Below, one piece after another: positions 30,444-38,140 of a DNA stretch of 64,000 nucleotides; the stretch's first letter is position 1, and each line of letters begins with the position of its first letter. This DNA is from Streptomyces sp. NRRL F-2664 (GTDB lineage Bacteria > Actinomycetota > Actinomycetes > Streptomycetales > Streptomycetaceae), in the NCBI RefSeq assembly GCF_000719345.1, contig NZ_JOFX01000025.1, forward strand, positions 1-64,000, in the 5' to 3' direction. The notes below the pieces were generated by a model, which saw only the letters and a list, made by a program, of their open reading frames with translations, was not told where the DNA came from and did not search any database. A program made the position numbers and the translations under genes.

Positions 30444-32803
30444 CGGCGGAGGGGAGCACGGTCGCCGGCGTGACCACCGATCTGGTCGTCCGGGGCATGA
30501 CCTGCGCAGCGTGCGTGCACCGCGTGGAGAAGCGGCTGGCCCGGCTCGGCGGGGTGACGGCATCGGTCAACCTGGCCACGGGCCGGGCCCGTGTCCACCA
30601 CCCGGCCGACGTCCGGCCCGGGGACCTCGTGGCGGCCGTCGAACGGGCCGGCTACGAGGCGGAGTCGGTGTCCCCACCCGCCGCGGGGGCCGCGACCGGT
30701 CCGGACGGCCCGGCCCGGCCGGACGGTCTCGCGCGCCCCGACGACGGCGCGCACCCGGACGACCCCGACGATCCCGACGACCCCGGCGGCCCGACCCGGG
30801 CGCAGGCCCGCAGGGACCGCGACCGCCTGCTGATCACCGCGCTGCTCAGCCTGCCGGTCCTCGTCCTGTCGATGACACCGGCCCTGCAGTTCCGCAACTG
30901 GCAGTGGCTGTGCCTCGTCCTGGCCGCCCCCGTGGCGGTCTGGAGCGCCCTGCCGTTCCACCTGAGGGCGGCGCGCGGGCTGCGGCACTCGGCGGCCACC
31001 ATGGACACCCTCGTCTCGCTCGGCGTCCTCGCCTCCTTCGCCTGGTCGCTGTACGCGCTGTTCCTCGGCGGCGCGGGCGACCCCGGCATGCGCATGCCGT
31101 TCAGCCTCCTCCCCGCGGCCGGAACGCAGACCGCGCACGTCTACCTGGAGGCCGCGGTCGCCGTCCCCCTCTTCGTGCTGACCGGCCGCCATCTGGAGGC
31201 GCGTGCCCGGCGCGGCACCGGCGCGGCCCTACGCGCCCTGGCCGGCCTGGCCGCCAAGGACGTGACCGTGAGCGAGGACGGCCGGGAACGCCGGATGCCC
31301 ATAGCGGATCTCGTACCGGGACAGGGCTTCGTGGTCCGGCCCGGGGAACGGGTCGCCACCGACGGCGTCGTGGTCTCCGGCAGCTCGGCCCTGGACCTGT
31401 CCCTGATCACCGGGGAGAGCGACCCCGTCGAGGTGGGTCCCGGCCGGGCCGTGGTGGGCGGCGCCGTCAACATGGGCGGCCTGCTCCTCGTGCGTGCCAC
31501 GGCGGTCGGAGCCGACACCCGCCTGGCCCGGATCACACACCTCGTCACCGAGGCCCAGACGGGCAAGGCGCGGGCCCAGCGGCTGGCCGACCGGGTGGCG
31601 GGGGCCTTCGTACCGGCCGTACTCTCCCTCGCCGTCACCGTCCTCGGATTCTGGCTCGGCGCCGGAGCCGACCCGCAGGCCGCGGTCACCGCGGCCGTCG
31701 CGATCCTCGTCGTGGCCTGCCCGTGCGCCCTCGGCCTGGCCACCCCCACGGCCCTCATGGCCGCCACCGGCCGCGGCGCCCGTCTGGGCATCCTGGTCAG
31801 GGGGCCGCAGGCACTGGAGGCCCTGCGGCACGTCGACGTCATCGTCCTGGACAAGACCGGCACGCTCACCACCGGACACATGTCCGTCGTACGGGTCACC
31901 GGGGCCGCCGGCGGCATCGGCCGGGACACGGCCCTGCGGCTGGCCGCTGCGGTGGAGCAGGGCTCCGAGCACCCGCTCGGCCGGGCGGTCGTCTCGTACG
32001 CGCAGCGCGCCGCGCCGGGGAGCCCGCTGCCCGCGGTCACCGGTTTCCTGGCCGTGCCCGGCAGCGGCGTCACGGGCCTCGTGGAGGGCCGCCGGGTCGA
32101 GGTGCGCACGCCCGGCGAGGGCCTGCCCGCTTCGCTGGCCGAGGCTCTGGCCGAGGCGGAGGCGGCCGCCCTCACCCCGGTCCTGGTCCGGGTGGACGGC
32201 TTCGACGAGGCCCTCATCGCGCTGGGCGACGTCCTGCGGCCCGGCAGCCACCGGGCGGTCGACGGGCTGCGGCGGCTCGGCGTCGAGCCGGTCCTGGCCA
32301 CCGGCGACCGGGAGGCCGCCGCATGGGCCGTCGCCCGCCGGCTCGGCATCGCGCGGGTCCACTCCCCCTGCACGCCGGAGGACAAGGCGGCCCTGGTCCG
32401 TGAGCTGCGCGCCGAGGGCCGGCGGGTGGCCGTGATCGGGGACGGTGTCAACGATGCGGCCGCCCTCGCCGAGGCGGACCTCGGCATCGCGATGGGCAGC
32501 GGCACGGACGTCGCCATCGGGGCCGCCGACGTGACCCTCGTACGGGGTGACATCGAGGCCGTCGCCGACGCGGTGCGCCTGGCCCGCCACACCCTGGCGA
32601 CGATCAGGCTGAACCTGGTCTGGGCCTTCGGCTACAACGCCGTGACCGTTCCGCTGGCGGCCGTGGGACTGCTGGGCCCGATGCTCGCCGCCGCCGCCAT
32701 GTCCGCGAGCTCGCTCCTCGTGGTGGCCAACAGCCTGCGCCTGCGCACCTGGCAGCCCGCGTCGGGACGCCTCGGCGCCCCCGCCGGGAGGTCGGGCCGA
32801 TGA
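30440..32803 (+). CDS. copA: P1B-type copper-translocating ATPase
   Basis: A 787-residue heavy-metal pump. An N-terminal HMA domain holds GMTCAACVHRVEK (Cys22 and Cys25). A long acidic linker with repeated DDP leads to eight predicted helices. VVACPCALGLATPTA is the CPC transport motif, DKTGTLTTG holds the phosphorylated Asp471, TGES belongs to the actuator, SEHPLGRAV is the nucleotide-domain HP motif and GDGVNDAAALAEADLGIAMG is the hinge. CPC with this HMA type points to Cu(I) export at the membrane. GTG overlaps the stop of the small membrane protein, and its own stop overlaps the PCu(A)C-like gene. Confidence 0.93.
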   Translation: MTAEGSTVAGVTTDLVVRGMTCAACVHRVEKRLARLGGVTASVNLATGRARVHHPADVRPGDLVAAVERAGYEAESVSPPAAGAATGPDGPARPDGLARPDDGAHPDDPDDPDDPGGPTRAQARRDRDRLLITALLSLPVLVLSMTPALQFRNWQWLCLVLAAPVAVWSALPFHLRAARGLRHSAATMDTLVSLGVLASFAWSLYALFLGGAGDPGMRMPFSLLPAAGTQTAHVYLEAAVAVPLFVLTGRHLEARARRGTGAALRALAGLAAKDVTVSEDGRERRMPIADLVPGQGFVVRPGERVATDGVVVSGSSALDLSLITGESDPVEVGPGRAVVGGAVNMGGLLLVRATAVGADTRLARITHLVTEAQTGKARAQRLADRVAGAFVPAVLSLAVTVLGFWLGAGADPQAAVTAAVAILVVACPCALGLATPTALMAATGRGARLGILVRGPQALEALRHVDVIVLDKTGTLTTGHMSVVRVTGAAGGIGRDTALRLAAAVEQGSEHPLGRAVVSYAQRAAPGSPLPAVTGFLAVPGSGVTGLVEGRRVEVRTPGEGLPASLAEALAEAEAAALTPVLVRVDGFDEALIALGDVLRPGSHRAVDGLRRLGVEPVLATGDREAAAWAVARRLGIARVHSPCTPEDKAALVRELRAEGRRVAVIGDGVNDAAALAEADLGIAMGSGTDVAIGAADVTLVRGDIEAVADAVRLARHTLATIRLNLVWAFGYNAVTVPLAAVGLLGPMLAAAAMSASSLLVVANSLRLRTWQPASGRLGAPAGRSGR

Positions 32804-33408
32804 CGGACCTTCTGCGGAGCGCGGTGCGGACGGCCGGCCGGACGGTCGACCTGATGGTGACCTCGGTCGCCGACGGCCGCGGACCCGGCCGCCGGAGGCT
32901 GCGCGAGGGACTGCTCGCCGCCCTGGTCCCCGTGACGGCCTGCCTGGCGATGCTGGTGGGCCTGACGGCGTGGACCAGGGTGGGAGCCGCGGGCACCCCG
33001 GCACGGATCGACGTCGGTGTGGGCCGGGTCCTCCTGCCCCGGGCGGGCGGGGACCGTACGGCTGCCTTCTTCCGGATCGCCAACACCGGCGGATCGGAGG
33101 ACCAGTTGGTGGCCGTGACCTCGCCCGTCGCGGACGGCATCACGCTCAACCGGTACGAGCGGGCCGACGAGGACGGCGGGGGCCGCGGGGGCGGACCGAG
33201 CGGCGGGGGCGGCGGATACGCGGCGCGCACGGTCCCCTCCGCGACCATCCCCGCAGGGGACTTCCTGGTCATGACGCCGGACACGCTGGACCTGGGGATC
33301 CGGGTGAAGAGCCGTCCGCAGGTGGGCGACGCGATCCCGTTCGTGCTGCACTTCCGCCGCAGCGGACGGGTGGACGCGGTCGCGTTCGTGGTGCGGCCGC
33401 GCGGCTGA
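32800..33408 (+). CDS. PCu(A)C-like periplasmic copper chaperone homologue lacking ligands
   Basis: A 202-residue membrane-anchored or exported protein with a hydrophobic segment at about residues 45-65 (LVPVTACLAMLVGLTAW) and a PCu(A)C beta-sandwich after it (AAFFRIANTGGSEDQLVAVT, VPSATIPAGDFLVMTPDTL, GDAIPFVLHFRRSGRVDAVA). Family members deliver copper with an H-(M)-X10-M-X21-H-x-M set. Here the first position reads LNRYERADE, followed by a Gly-rich insert, and the later H-x-M is absent, so standard copper binding seems lost. ATG overlaps the ATPase stop (ATGA), so it belongs to the copper operon. Confidence 0.78.
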   Translation: MTDLLRSAVRTAGRTVDLMVTSVADGRGPGRRRLREGLLAALVPVTACLAMLVGLTAWTRVGAAGTPARIDVGVGRVLLPRAGGDRTAAFFRIANTGGSEDQLVAVTSPVADGITLNRYERADEDGGGRGGGPSGGGGGYAARTVPSATIPAGDFLVMTPDTLDLGIRVKSRPQVGDAIPFVLHFRRSGRVDAVAFVVRPRG

Positions 33409-33562
33409 TCGACCCCCGCCGTCACCCGTTCGGACCACTGGCGCCGGTCGGGGGCAGCCGCGGCGGCCGGTGAGGACAGAGCGGCCGACCGGGCTTAGCG
33501 TGGCAGGTGGGAAGTCGGCCCACCGCCGGCGAACGGCTCACGTCACGGCAGGAGGGTCGGCC

Positions 33563-33829
33563 ATGAGTACGGTGCAACCTGGGGGCGCCCGGTCTCCGGA
33601 AGGCGACGCGGAGGTCTACGAGGTGGTCTTCGCGTCCGCCGACGGGGTCGGCGAGGACGTCGTCCGGATGAGCCGTACGAGTGCGGCGGGACCGGGCGGA
33701 CACCCGGTCTACGAGGACGCCACCGGCATCGTCCGGGCGGAGATCAGCAGCGGCGGCGAGGTACGCGTACTGGCGACGAGCGGAGGCCAGCAGCCGGCTC
33801 GCGTCCTGCGGGCCCGGGCGGTGTCCTGA
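33563..33829 (+). CDS. DUF6296 family protein
   Basis: An 88-residue protein matching DUF6296, a small Streptomyces family. EVYEVVFASADGVGEDVVRM is followed by the signature TSAAGPGGHPVYEDATGIVR and AEISSGGEVRVLATSGGQQ. It is cytosolic and beta-rich, without cysteines or signal. GGAGGG precedes the ATG. It is a single gene downstream of the copper operon but separated by 154 bp, with no evidence of joint control. Role unknown. Confidence 0.78.
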   Translation: MSTVQPGGARSPEGDAEVYEVVFASADGVGEDVVRMSRTSAAGPGGHPVYEDATGIVRAEISSGGEVRVLATSGGQQPARVLRARAVS

Positions 33830-33974
33830 CCTCGGTCCCCAGCCGACTCACCGGGTGCCGTTCGGTGCGAGGCGGACCTCCAGCAGGCAGCCGGCACTCG
33901 TATGGCGCAGCCATGGGTGACGAGCGCGGGGGCACCCGTCCGGAATCGGTCCGCGTACCCACACGTCCGGTCGC

Positions 33975-35450
33975 TCAGGCGGCCTCCGTTTCGGCGGTCC
34001 GCGCCGACAGCGGCGTGGCGATGTCCTCCAGCGAACGGCCTTCGGCGGCGACCGCGTAGAAGACCGCGACGACCCCGGCGGCCACCATCAGCCCGGCACC
34101 GATGCAGAAGGCCAGGACCGCGTCGGAGACGACCCCGCTGGAGGTGAGCCCGGCGAAGATCAGCGGTCCGGAGATGCCGCCGGCCGCCGTGCCGATGGCG
34201 TAGAAGAAGGCGATCGACATCGCGCGGGTCTCCATCGGGAAGATCTCGCTGACGGTGAGGTAGGCCGAGCTGGCGCCCGCGGAGGCGAAGAACAGCACGA
34301 CGCACCAGCAGGCGGTCATGGTCACGGCGGTGAGCCGCCCCGCGCCGAACAGCCAGGCGGTCGCGAACAGCAGCATGCCGGACAGGACGTACGTGCCGGC
34401 GATCATCGGCCGCCGGCCGAGCGTGTCGAACAGCCGGCCCAGGAACAGCGGGCCGAGGAAGTTCCCGAAGGCCACGACGGCGAAGTAGTAGCCGGTCACC
34501 GAGCTGGAGACGTCGAAGAAGGTGATCAGGACGGATCCGAAGCCGAAGGTGATCGCGTTGTAGAGGAAGGCCTGCCCGACGAAGAGCGAGAGGCCCAGCA
34601 CCGCCCGGCGCGGGTAGGTGCGCACCACCGTCCTCGCGATCTCCCCGAAGCCGATGCTGCGCCGCACGGTGATGGTGATGGCCCGGTCCGGCTCGGGCAG
34701 CCGCTGTCCGGTCTCCGCCTCCACCCGGCGTTCGACGTCCGCGACCAGGTCCTCGGCCTCCTGGGTCCGGCCGTGGATGAACATCCAGCGCGGACTCTCG
34801 GGGACGTGGCGCCGCACGAGCAGGATGACCAGCCCGAGGACGACCCCGAGGGCGAACGTCAGCCGCCAGCCCACCGACGGCGCGAAGAGATCGGTGTCCA
34901 GGGCGACCACCGACAGCAGGGCGCCGGCGACGGCGCCGAGCCAGAAGCTGCCGTTGATGATCAGGTCGACGCGGCCGCGGTACTTGCTCGGGATCAACTC
35001 GTCGATCGCCGAGTTGATGGCCGCGTACTCGCCTCCGATGCCGAAGCCGGTGAGGAAGCGGAAGAGGAGGAACCACCAGACGGAGAAGGACAGGGCGGTC
35101 AGGGCCGTCGCCCCGAGATAGACGGCCAGCGTGATGAGGAAGAGCTTCTTGCGGCCGAAGAGGTCGGTGAGCCGCCCGAAGAACAGCGCCCCCGAGCACG
35201 CGCCGGCCACGTAGAGCGCGGCCGCGAGGCCCGTGACCTGGGCGTCGGTGATGGGCAGTCCGCTGCCTTCCTCGGAGAGGCGGCCGGCGATGCTGCCGAC
35301 GACGGTGACTTCCAGCCCGTCCAGGATCCATACGGTGCCGAGCCCGATCACGATCATCCAGTGCCAGCGCGACCAGGGCAGCCGGTCCAATCGGGCGGGC
35401 ACCTTGGTGGTGACGGTGGGTGTGGTCGTCGACACTCCTGCCTGGGACAT
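33975..35450 (-). CDS. MFS transporter, sugar porter/metabolite type
   Basis: A 491-residue integral membrane protein with twelve predicted helices. The signature between helices 2 and 3, GRLTDLFGRKKLFL, and the helix 4-5 FRFLTGFGIGGEYAAINSAI match the major facilitator sugar/metabolite porters. The central cytoplasmic loop carries VRRHVPESPRWMFIHGRTQE, the PESPRW motif of that subgroup. ATG at 35450 is used; GTG at 35434 also fits and lies close after an AGGCAGGA stretch. Substrate is unknown. It is downstream of a lipoprotein gene on the same strand, with a 38-bp gap, and may be co-transcribed. Confidence 0.9.
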   Translation of the reverse strand: MSQAGVSTTTPTVTTKVPARLDRLPWSRWHWMIVIGLGTVWILDGLEVTVVGSIAGRLSEEGSGLPITDAQVTGLAAALYVAGACSGALFFGRLTDLFGRKKLFLITLAVYLGATALTALSFSVWWFLLFRFLTGFGIGGEYAAINSAIDELIPSKYRGRVDLIINGSFWLGAVAGALLSVVALDTDLFAPSVGWRLTFALGVVLGLVILLVRRHVPESPRWMFIHGRTQEAEDLVADVERRVEAETGQRLPEPDRAITITVRRSIGFGEIARTVVRTYPRRAVLGLSLFVGQAFLYNAITFGFGSVLITFFDVSSSVTGYYFAVVAFGNFLGPLFLGRLFDTLGRRPMIAGTYVLSGMLLFATAWLFGAGRLTAVTMTACWCVVLFFASAGASSAYLTVSEIFPMETRAMSIAFFYAIGTAAGGISGPLIFAGLTSSGVVSDAVLAFCIGAGLMVAAGVVAVFYAVAAEGRSLEDIATPLSARTAETEAA

Positions 35451-35488
35451 GCCGGGCGTCTGCCCTCGCCGATCAGCAGCAAACGGGT

Positions 35489-36226
35489 TCAGGAAGCGGG
35501 CGTTTCGGGGCGCGCACCGCGTGTCACGTCGACCACCCTGACGTCCTCGTTCTCCGGAGAGCCGAACGCTTCGACGACGACCCCGCTGCCGGATGCGGTG
35601 ACTTCGAGGGCCACGTGGCCGCCCATCGTGCGCAGATCGACCCGGACCCGGGGCGCGCCGGCGCGGTCCGGCATCCGGTGGATGCGGGGGGCGGGGTAGT
35701 CGAGCTGCGTCAACTGCTGCCGCAGCGCCTCGTGGTCGGCCGGCTTCGCAGCCCCGAGGGCACCGCTGACCCGCTTGACGTGCTCGGCGCCGACGCACTC
35801 CTCCACTCCCGTCAGCGGCACCTCGGGGGCCGGCCCGGATCCGGCGGGGGTCGAGGCGGATACGGCGGGGGGCGCCGGGTCGTCCAGCGGAACGGGGATG
35901 TCCCCGTCGGCGTTGGGAACTCCCGGCGGGGTCCGGCCCGGTCCGTACCTCGGCGTGGGCACGGCCTCCGCGCCCGGCAGGTCCTCCGGCCGGGGAACGC
36001 CCCCGTCCGTGCCGTTCGGCGAGCCCGGTGCGCAGCCCTGCGCGGTACGGGTCATCAGGGCGAGGAAGCGCATCTCCCCTTCGCTGCCGGGAGCATGCGG
36101 TGCTGCGCCCGCCGTGCTGCCCGCCGGGGCCTGGTCGGGGGTGTCCTGCGCGGCTCCGCAACCGGAGAGGACCAGGCAGCCGAGCGCGGCCGCCCATACG
36201 GGCTTCAGGAGAGTCGTCGATCGCAT
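35489..36226 (-). CDS. Lipoprotein, function unknown
   Basis: A 245-residue exported lipoprotein. The signal peptide ends with the lipobox VLSGC near residue 23. A long Pro/Gly/Ala-rich linker leads to a C-terminal folded part (residues about 150-245) with ECVGAEHVKRVSGALG, QLTQLDYPAPRIHRMP, RVRVDLRTMGGHVALEVTAS and VEAFGSPENEDVRVVDVTRG. No enzyme motif was recognised. ATG at 36226 is preferred because it gives a normal signal peptide. It is divergent from the phospholipase A2 gene, across a gap holding two palindromes. Confidence 0.78.
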   Translation of the reverse strand: MRSTTLLKPVWAAALGCLVLSGCGAAQDTPDQAPAGSTAGAAPHAPGSEGEMRFLALMTRTAQGCAPGSPNGTDGGVPRPEDLPGAEAVPTPRYGPGRTPPGVPNADGDIPVPLDDPAPPAVSASTPAGSGPAPEVPLTGVEECVGAEHVKRVSGALGAAKPADHEALRQQLTQLDYPAPRIHRMPDRAGAPRVRVDLRTMGGHVALEVTASGSGVVVEAFGSPENEDVRVVDVTRGARPETPAS

Positions 36227-36260
36227 GCCGGAATCATGCGCGACGCCGAGCATCCCGTGC

Positions 36261-36278
36261 ATGAGTAGCCGTACTCAT
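36261..36278. promoter_or_regulatory. Palindrome ATGAGTAgccgTACTCAT (MacR-box-like)
   Basis: A perfect 7-bp inverted repeat with a 4-base spacer lies 35 bases upstream of the lipoprotein start and 137 bases upstream of the phospholipase start. TGAGTA-N4-TACTCA closely resembles the TGAGTAC-NN-GTACTCA site reported for the Streptomyces MacRS two-component system, with one base different. It is a likely response-regulator operator. Confidence 0.55.
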
Positions 36279-36301
36279 CGTGTTCGGGACTCAACCATCA
36301 A

Positions 36302-36318
36302 CAAAACTCGGCGTTTTG
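36302..36318. promoter_or_regulatory. Palindrome CAAAACtcggcGTTTTG
   Basis: A perfect 6-bp inverted repeat with a 5-base spacer sits in the AT-rich part of the lipoprotein/phospholipase gap, 97 bases before the phospholipase start. The A/T runs are unusual for this genome. It could be an operator or promoter element for the phospholipase transcript. Confidence 0.45.
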
Positions 36319-36414
36319 ATCGGCGCGGCAGTGCTTTGCGGACAACAAAAGCCCTCCCTACGGTCCTGCTTGTCGATCACCGCCGGTCGACCCGATCGAG
36401 AGGGAAGAACACCC

Positions 36415-38028
36415 ATGCGCAGAACTGCGCTCCCTGTCGTGGCAGCCGTGTCCCTGGCTCTGCTGCTCCCGCAGCAGGCGGCCTCGGCCACCGAGCTCCC
36501 CGCGCAGCCCCTCGCCCAGGGCGAGATCCAGAACATCGGCCCGGGCATGTACGTGTCCGAGAGCAACAGCTACCAGATCGCCGAGAACGACGTGCCCGCC
36601 GGCCTCATGGGCCGCTCGCACACGATCGTCGGCCAGGCGCAGGGCGTCTCGCAGGCCCAGGACGCCCCCGCGACGCGCTCCGACCTCGGCGTGTTCGGTC
36701 CGAGCTGGGAGGCCGAGTTCCTCGGCGGGCAGCTCAACCGGAAGCTGGCCACGGGCAACGGGGCCATCACCACGACGTACCTGGACACCAACGAGGCCAC
36801 CCGCTACGACCTGACGGAGTCGGTGGCCGGGCCCAACGGCGGCAGCGTCAACACCTACAAGGCGTCGGACGGCTCGACCGTGGTCGAGAGCATCACGTGG
36901 GACGACCTCGCGGGCACGCTGAAGTCGACGGTCGTGGAGACCTTGAACGTCAACCTGACCACGGTCGAGTCCGGTGACCAGGCCCCGGTCGACCCGTCGG
37001 GCAACCCGATCGCCGCGACCGACCTCAAGACCTCCTTCACGTGGAAGCAGGTCGGCGGCGGGGGCGACAACTGGCGCGTCACCGCGGTGGGCAGCAAGGC
37101 GTTCAAGCAGTCCACGGTCTCCTACGATGCCGCCGGCCGCGTCTCCACCGTCAAGGAGCCCGCCCGCGGCGAGACCCCGGCGCAGTCCCTCAAGGTCAAC
37201 TACGCCACGGCCACCACCGCCTCCGCCGGCGCCCTCGGTGATGTGAACGGCCAGGTGAGGGACATCACCCTGACCGTCGACCAGACCGTTCAGACGCTGG
37301 CGCGCTACTCCTACGACACCTCCGGCCTGCTGCGGAAGGTCACCAACCCGGCCGAGGGGAGCGAGCTCAACGCCTACACGTACGACGGCAGCGACCGGGT
37401 CGCCACCGCCACCTCCGACAACGGCGCCCGCTGGGAGCTGACCTTCTCCGGTGATGCCGTGGCACCGCAGGCGCAGGAGACCACCGGTACCGTTCCGGTC
37501 GCCGGCAGCGCCATGACCGGTGCGCCGAGCATCGCCCAGGGCGACGGCATCACCCCGGCCGCGTCGGACTTCCGCGGTTCGGAGATCACCGACCCGCAGG
37601 CGTACCCGCGGTACTGCTCCACCGCCGTGTCGTGGATGTGGTACCAGTACAGCGGTTGCGCCACGAAGGTCGCCCACTACGGCTGGAAGAACCCGTACTG
37701 GAAGCAGACGCCCACCAAGGCCTGGGTGATCGGCATCAACGGCGACCACTGCACCAGTGCCGCGGACAAGCCGGGCGGCTGGGACTTCCGCGCCGCGTGC
37801 GACTCGCACGACTACGGCTACGGAACCATCGGCAACAGCTACAAGGGCTACAGCTACTACCTGGACCGCAACAAGGGCATTTCCGTCGATGTCGCGTTCT
37901 ACAACATCCTCTACAACAACACCTGCCCCGCCTACTTCTGGAAGGGTGCCTGCCGGTCGACCGCCTACACGTACTACACGGCCGTCTTCTACTTCGGACG
38001 CCCCAAGAACGGTGCTGACGCCACCTGA
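36415..38028 (+). CDS. Secreted phospholipase A2 with YD-like repeat region
   Basis: A 537-residue exported protein. Residues 1-25 are a signal peptide. A central part of about 320 residues carries RHS/YD-like segments (VSYDAAGRVSTVKEP, YSYDTSGLLRKVTNP, NAYTYDGSDRVATATSDNG). The C-terminal 110 residues form a prokaryotic phospholipase A2 domain with the catalytic dyad in CDSHDYGYG (His465, Asp466) and several disulfide-type cysteines. This enzyme would cleave the sn-2 ester of glycerophospholipids outside the cell, probably calcium-dependently. AGAGGGAAG precedes the ATG, and a strong terminator follows. Stand-alone streptomycete PLA2 proteins are much shorter, so the N-terminal repeat part is notable. 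Confidence 0.85.
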   Translation: MRRTALPVVAAVSLALLLPQQAASATELPAQPLAQGEIQNIGPGMYVSESNSYQIAENDVPAGLMGRSHTIVGQAQGVSQAQDAPATRSDLGVFGPSWEAEFLGGQLNRKLATGNGAITTTYLDTNEATRYDLTESVAGPNGGSVNTYKASDGSTVVESITWDDLAGTLKSTVVETLNVNLTTVESGDQAPVDPSGNPIAATDLKTSFTWKQVGGGGDNWRVTAVGSKAFKQSTVSYDAAGRVSTVKEPARGETPAQSLKVNYATATTASAGALGDVNGQVRDITLTVDQTVQTLARYSYDTSGLLRKVTNPAEGSELNAYTYDGSDRVATATSDNGARWELTFSGDAVAPQAQETTGTVPVAGSAMTGAPSIAQGDGITPAASDFRGSEITDPQAYPRYCSTAVSWMWYQYSGCATKVAHYGWKNPYWKQTPTKAWVIGINGDHCTSAADKPGGWDFRAACDSHDYGYGTIGNSYKGYSYYLDRNKGISVDVAFYNILYNNTCPAYFWKGACRSTAYTYYTAVFYFGRPKNGADAT

Positions 38029-38060
38029 TCCGCCCACTGCCCCGACCCCGTTGAACGCGA

Positions 38061-38103
38061 GGGGGCCGGGCAACGAGAACACCTCGGTGCCCGGCCCCCT
38101 TTT
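38061..38103 (+). terminator. Intrinsic terminator after phospholipase gene
   Basis: GGGGGCCGGGCA at 38061-38072 pairs perfectly with TGCCCGGCCCCC at 38088-38099 around a 15-base loop and is followed by TTTT. It is the most classical rho-independent terminator seen in the window. It separates the phospholipase from the protease gene 38 bases further on. Confidence 0.85.
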
Positions 38104-38140
38104 GCGTGCCCGAACACCCCTTTACGAGCTGGAGCAGTAA

